From contig JAUSEX010000056.1 in NCBI GenBank assembly GCA_030649895.1, positions 1 through 46,416 of the forward strand: a stretch of DNA of 46,416 nt, written 5' to 3'. Every line of letters starts with the position of its first letter. Within the stretch, counting starts at the first letter, position 1. The translations under genes were made by a program, and so were the position numbers. The notes under the pieces are model-generated. The model was not told the DNA's origin and did not search any database. It saw only the letters and a program-made list of their open reading frames with translations. Below, in pieces: positions 44,413 through 46,416 of this stretch. This DNA is from Candidatus Omnitrophota bacterium. Its GTDB lineage: Bacteria > Omnitrophota > Gorgyraeia > Gorgyraeales > Gorgyraeaceae.

Positions 44413-44441
44413 AATAGCCAGACTAACGGGTCTGAGTTACG
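44413..44441 (+). other. 5' half of the 16S processing stem
   Basis: AATAGCCAGAC (44413-44423), TAACGGG (44424-44430) and AGTTACG (44435-44441) pair in order with sequences after 16S at 46158-46168, 46150-46156 (one G-U) and 46141-46147. Together they form the long stem normally cut by RNase III. Confidence 0.85.
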
Positions 44442-44448
44442 TTAAGTT

Positions 44449-46032
<1,584 letters not shown>

Positions 46033-46140
46033 AGCCAAATTTGCCTTTGGGCGAATTTGCAAAGGTTTTACCTGACCCTATGTTCGGAGAAGTTATACGC
46101 GCAAGCGTTTGACAGAAACGGATATTTAAGAAGGTTAAAT

Positions 46141-46168
46141 CGTAACTTTCCTGTTATGTCTGGCTATT
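46141..46168 (+). other. 3' half of the 16S processing stem
   Basis: CGTAACT (46141-46147), CCTGTTA (46150-46156) and GTCTGGCTATT (46158-46168) are complementary to 44435-44441, 44424-44430 and 44413-44423. The bulges between the three helices are short, as in known RNase III stems. Confidence 0.85.
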
Positions 46169-46215
46169 AATTATTTTATGGATCCCCTCTGTTTAAAACT
46201 ATGGGCAAGTTTTTT

Positions 46216-46281
46216 GTGTAAAGTGTAAAGTGTAAAGTGTAAAGTATCTTTTCATTACACATTACACATTAAACATTACAC
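46216..46281. repeat. Inverted pair of heptanucleotide arrays in the rRNA spacer
   Basis: Four exact GTGTAAA units (46216-46243) are followed by a 10-nt gap and four ATTACAC-type units (46254-46281; the third is ATTAAAC). The second set is the reverse complement of the first apart from one base per unit, so the whole folds into a long hairpin. The unit length of 7 equals that of the ispG and proS arrays. Confidence 0.9.
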
Positions 46282-46309
46282 AGACATGCAGTCTTTTGTA
46301 ATGAGTTTT

Positions 46310-46386
46310 GGGCCCATAGCTCAGCTGGTTAGAGCGCCGTGCTGATAACGCGGAGGTGAGTGGTTCGACTCCACTTGGGCCCACCA
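46310..46386 (+). tRNA. tRNA-Ile (GAU)
   Basis: Cloverleaf with acceptor GGGCCCA/TGGGCCC, D-loop AGCTCAGCTGGTTAGAGC, anticodon GAT (46344-46346), T-loop GGTTCGACTCC and an encoded CCA end (46384-46386). tRNA-Ile(GAU) after 16S rRNA is the usual arrangement; a tRNA-Ala may follow outside the window. Confidence 0.97.
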
Positions 46387-46416
46387 TTGCTCCTGGCTGG
46401 TAAAGATGTTTGTGTA

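Noticed and set aside
46216-46281. Repeats in the rRNA spacer as a CRISPR array
   Set aside because: The units are 7 nt, contiguous and without spacers; no cas genes are present.

Overview
The window is one strand-biased block of bacterial chromosome: all 34 protein genes and the start of an rRNA operon lie on the plus strand. The organism is Gram-negative: it has Lpt/LPS export genes, an LpxL-type acyltransferase, an OmpA-type lipoprotein and signal peptides. Gene order, a 16S rRNA with an altered EUB338 probe site, a CdsA signature variant that I recall from PVC-like bacteria, and a very large secreted multidomain protein all suggest candidate phylum Omnitrophota (OP3) or a near relative. 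That assignment is inference; a 16S search would settle it.

Layout. 202-2702: envelope genes (lpxL-like, an lptC-lptA fusion, lptB). 2753-4615: proteostasis (a trigger factor that appears to lack its PPIase domain, clpP). 4703-10113: amino acid and purine genes (class V aminotransferase, serA, a homocitrate/isopropylmalate synthase relative, purA). 10130-12217: membrane pyrophosphatase. 12320-13468: OmpA-type lipoprotein and a small coiled-coil membrane protein, with their own promoter and terminator. 13545-20233: uppS-cdsA-dxr-rseP-ispG-proS, an isoprenoid/envelope operon. 20344-29296: about 9 kb with its own near-consensus promoter and a terminator, coding for a signal-peptide-bearing giant protein. 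Its domains look like TIKI/ChaN-like, UDP-sugar pyrophosphorylase, phosphohexomutase and, after a frame change at 26350, phosphoglucose isomerase. 29394-33383: rimP-nusA-infB behind a promoter and a leader terminator. 33414-44144: trpS, scpA, scpB, the Phe/Tyr cluster pheA-hisC-aroF-tyrA, then plsC-ispH-rpsA and tyrS. 44177-46416: tandem rRNA promoters, leader terminator, boxA, 16S rRNA and tRNA-Ile.

Two things stand out. First, the 9-kb locus seems to place three successive sugar-phosphate/nucleotide-sugar activities (F6P to G6P to G1P to UDP-sugar) on one exported polypeptide. Its two ORFs meet at a UGA stop in a context that resembles the prfB +1 frameshift site. Second, the chromosome is full of small repeat elements: long perfect hairpins without U-tracts between genes, and heptanucleotide tandem arrays. 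The arrays sit in the rRNA spacer and also inside the reading frames of ispG and proS, where they add the peptide QGSRLKAE to two unrelated enzymes.

All functional names come from motif reading alone; no database search was run.
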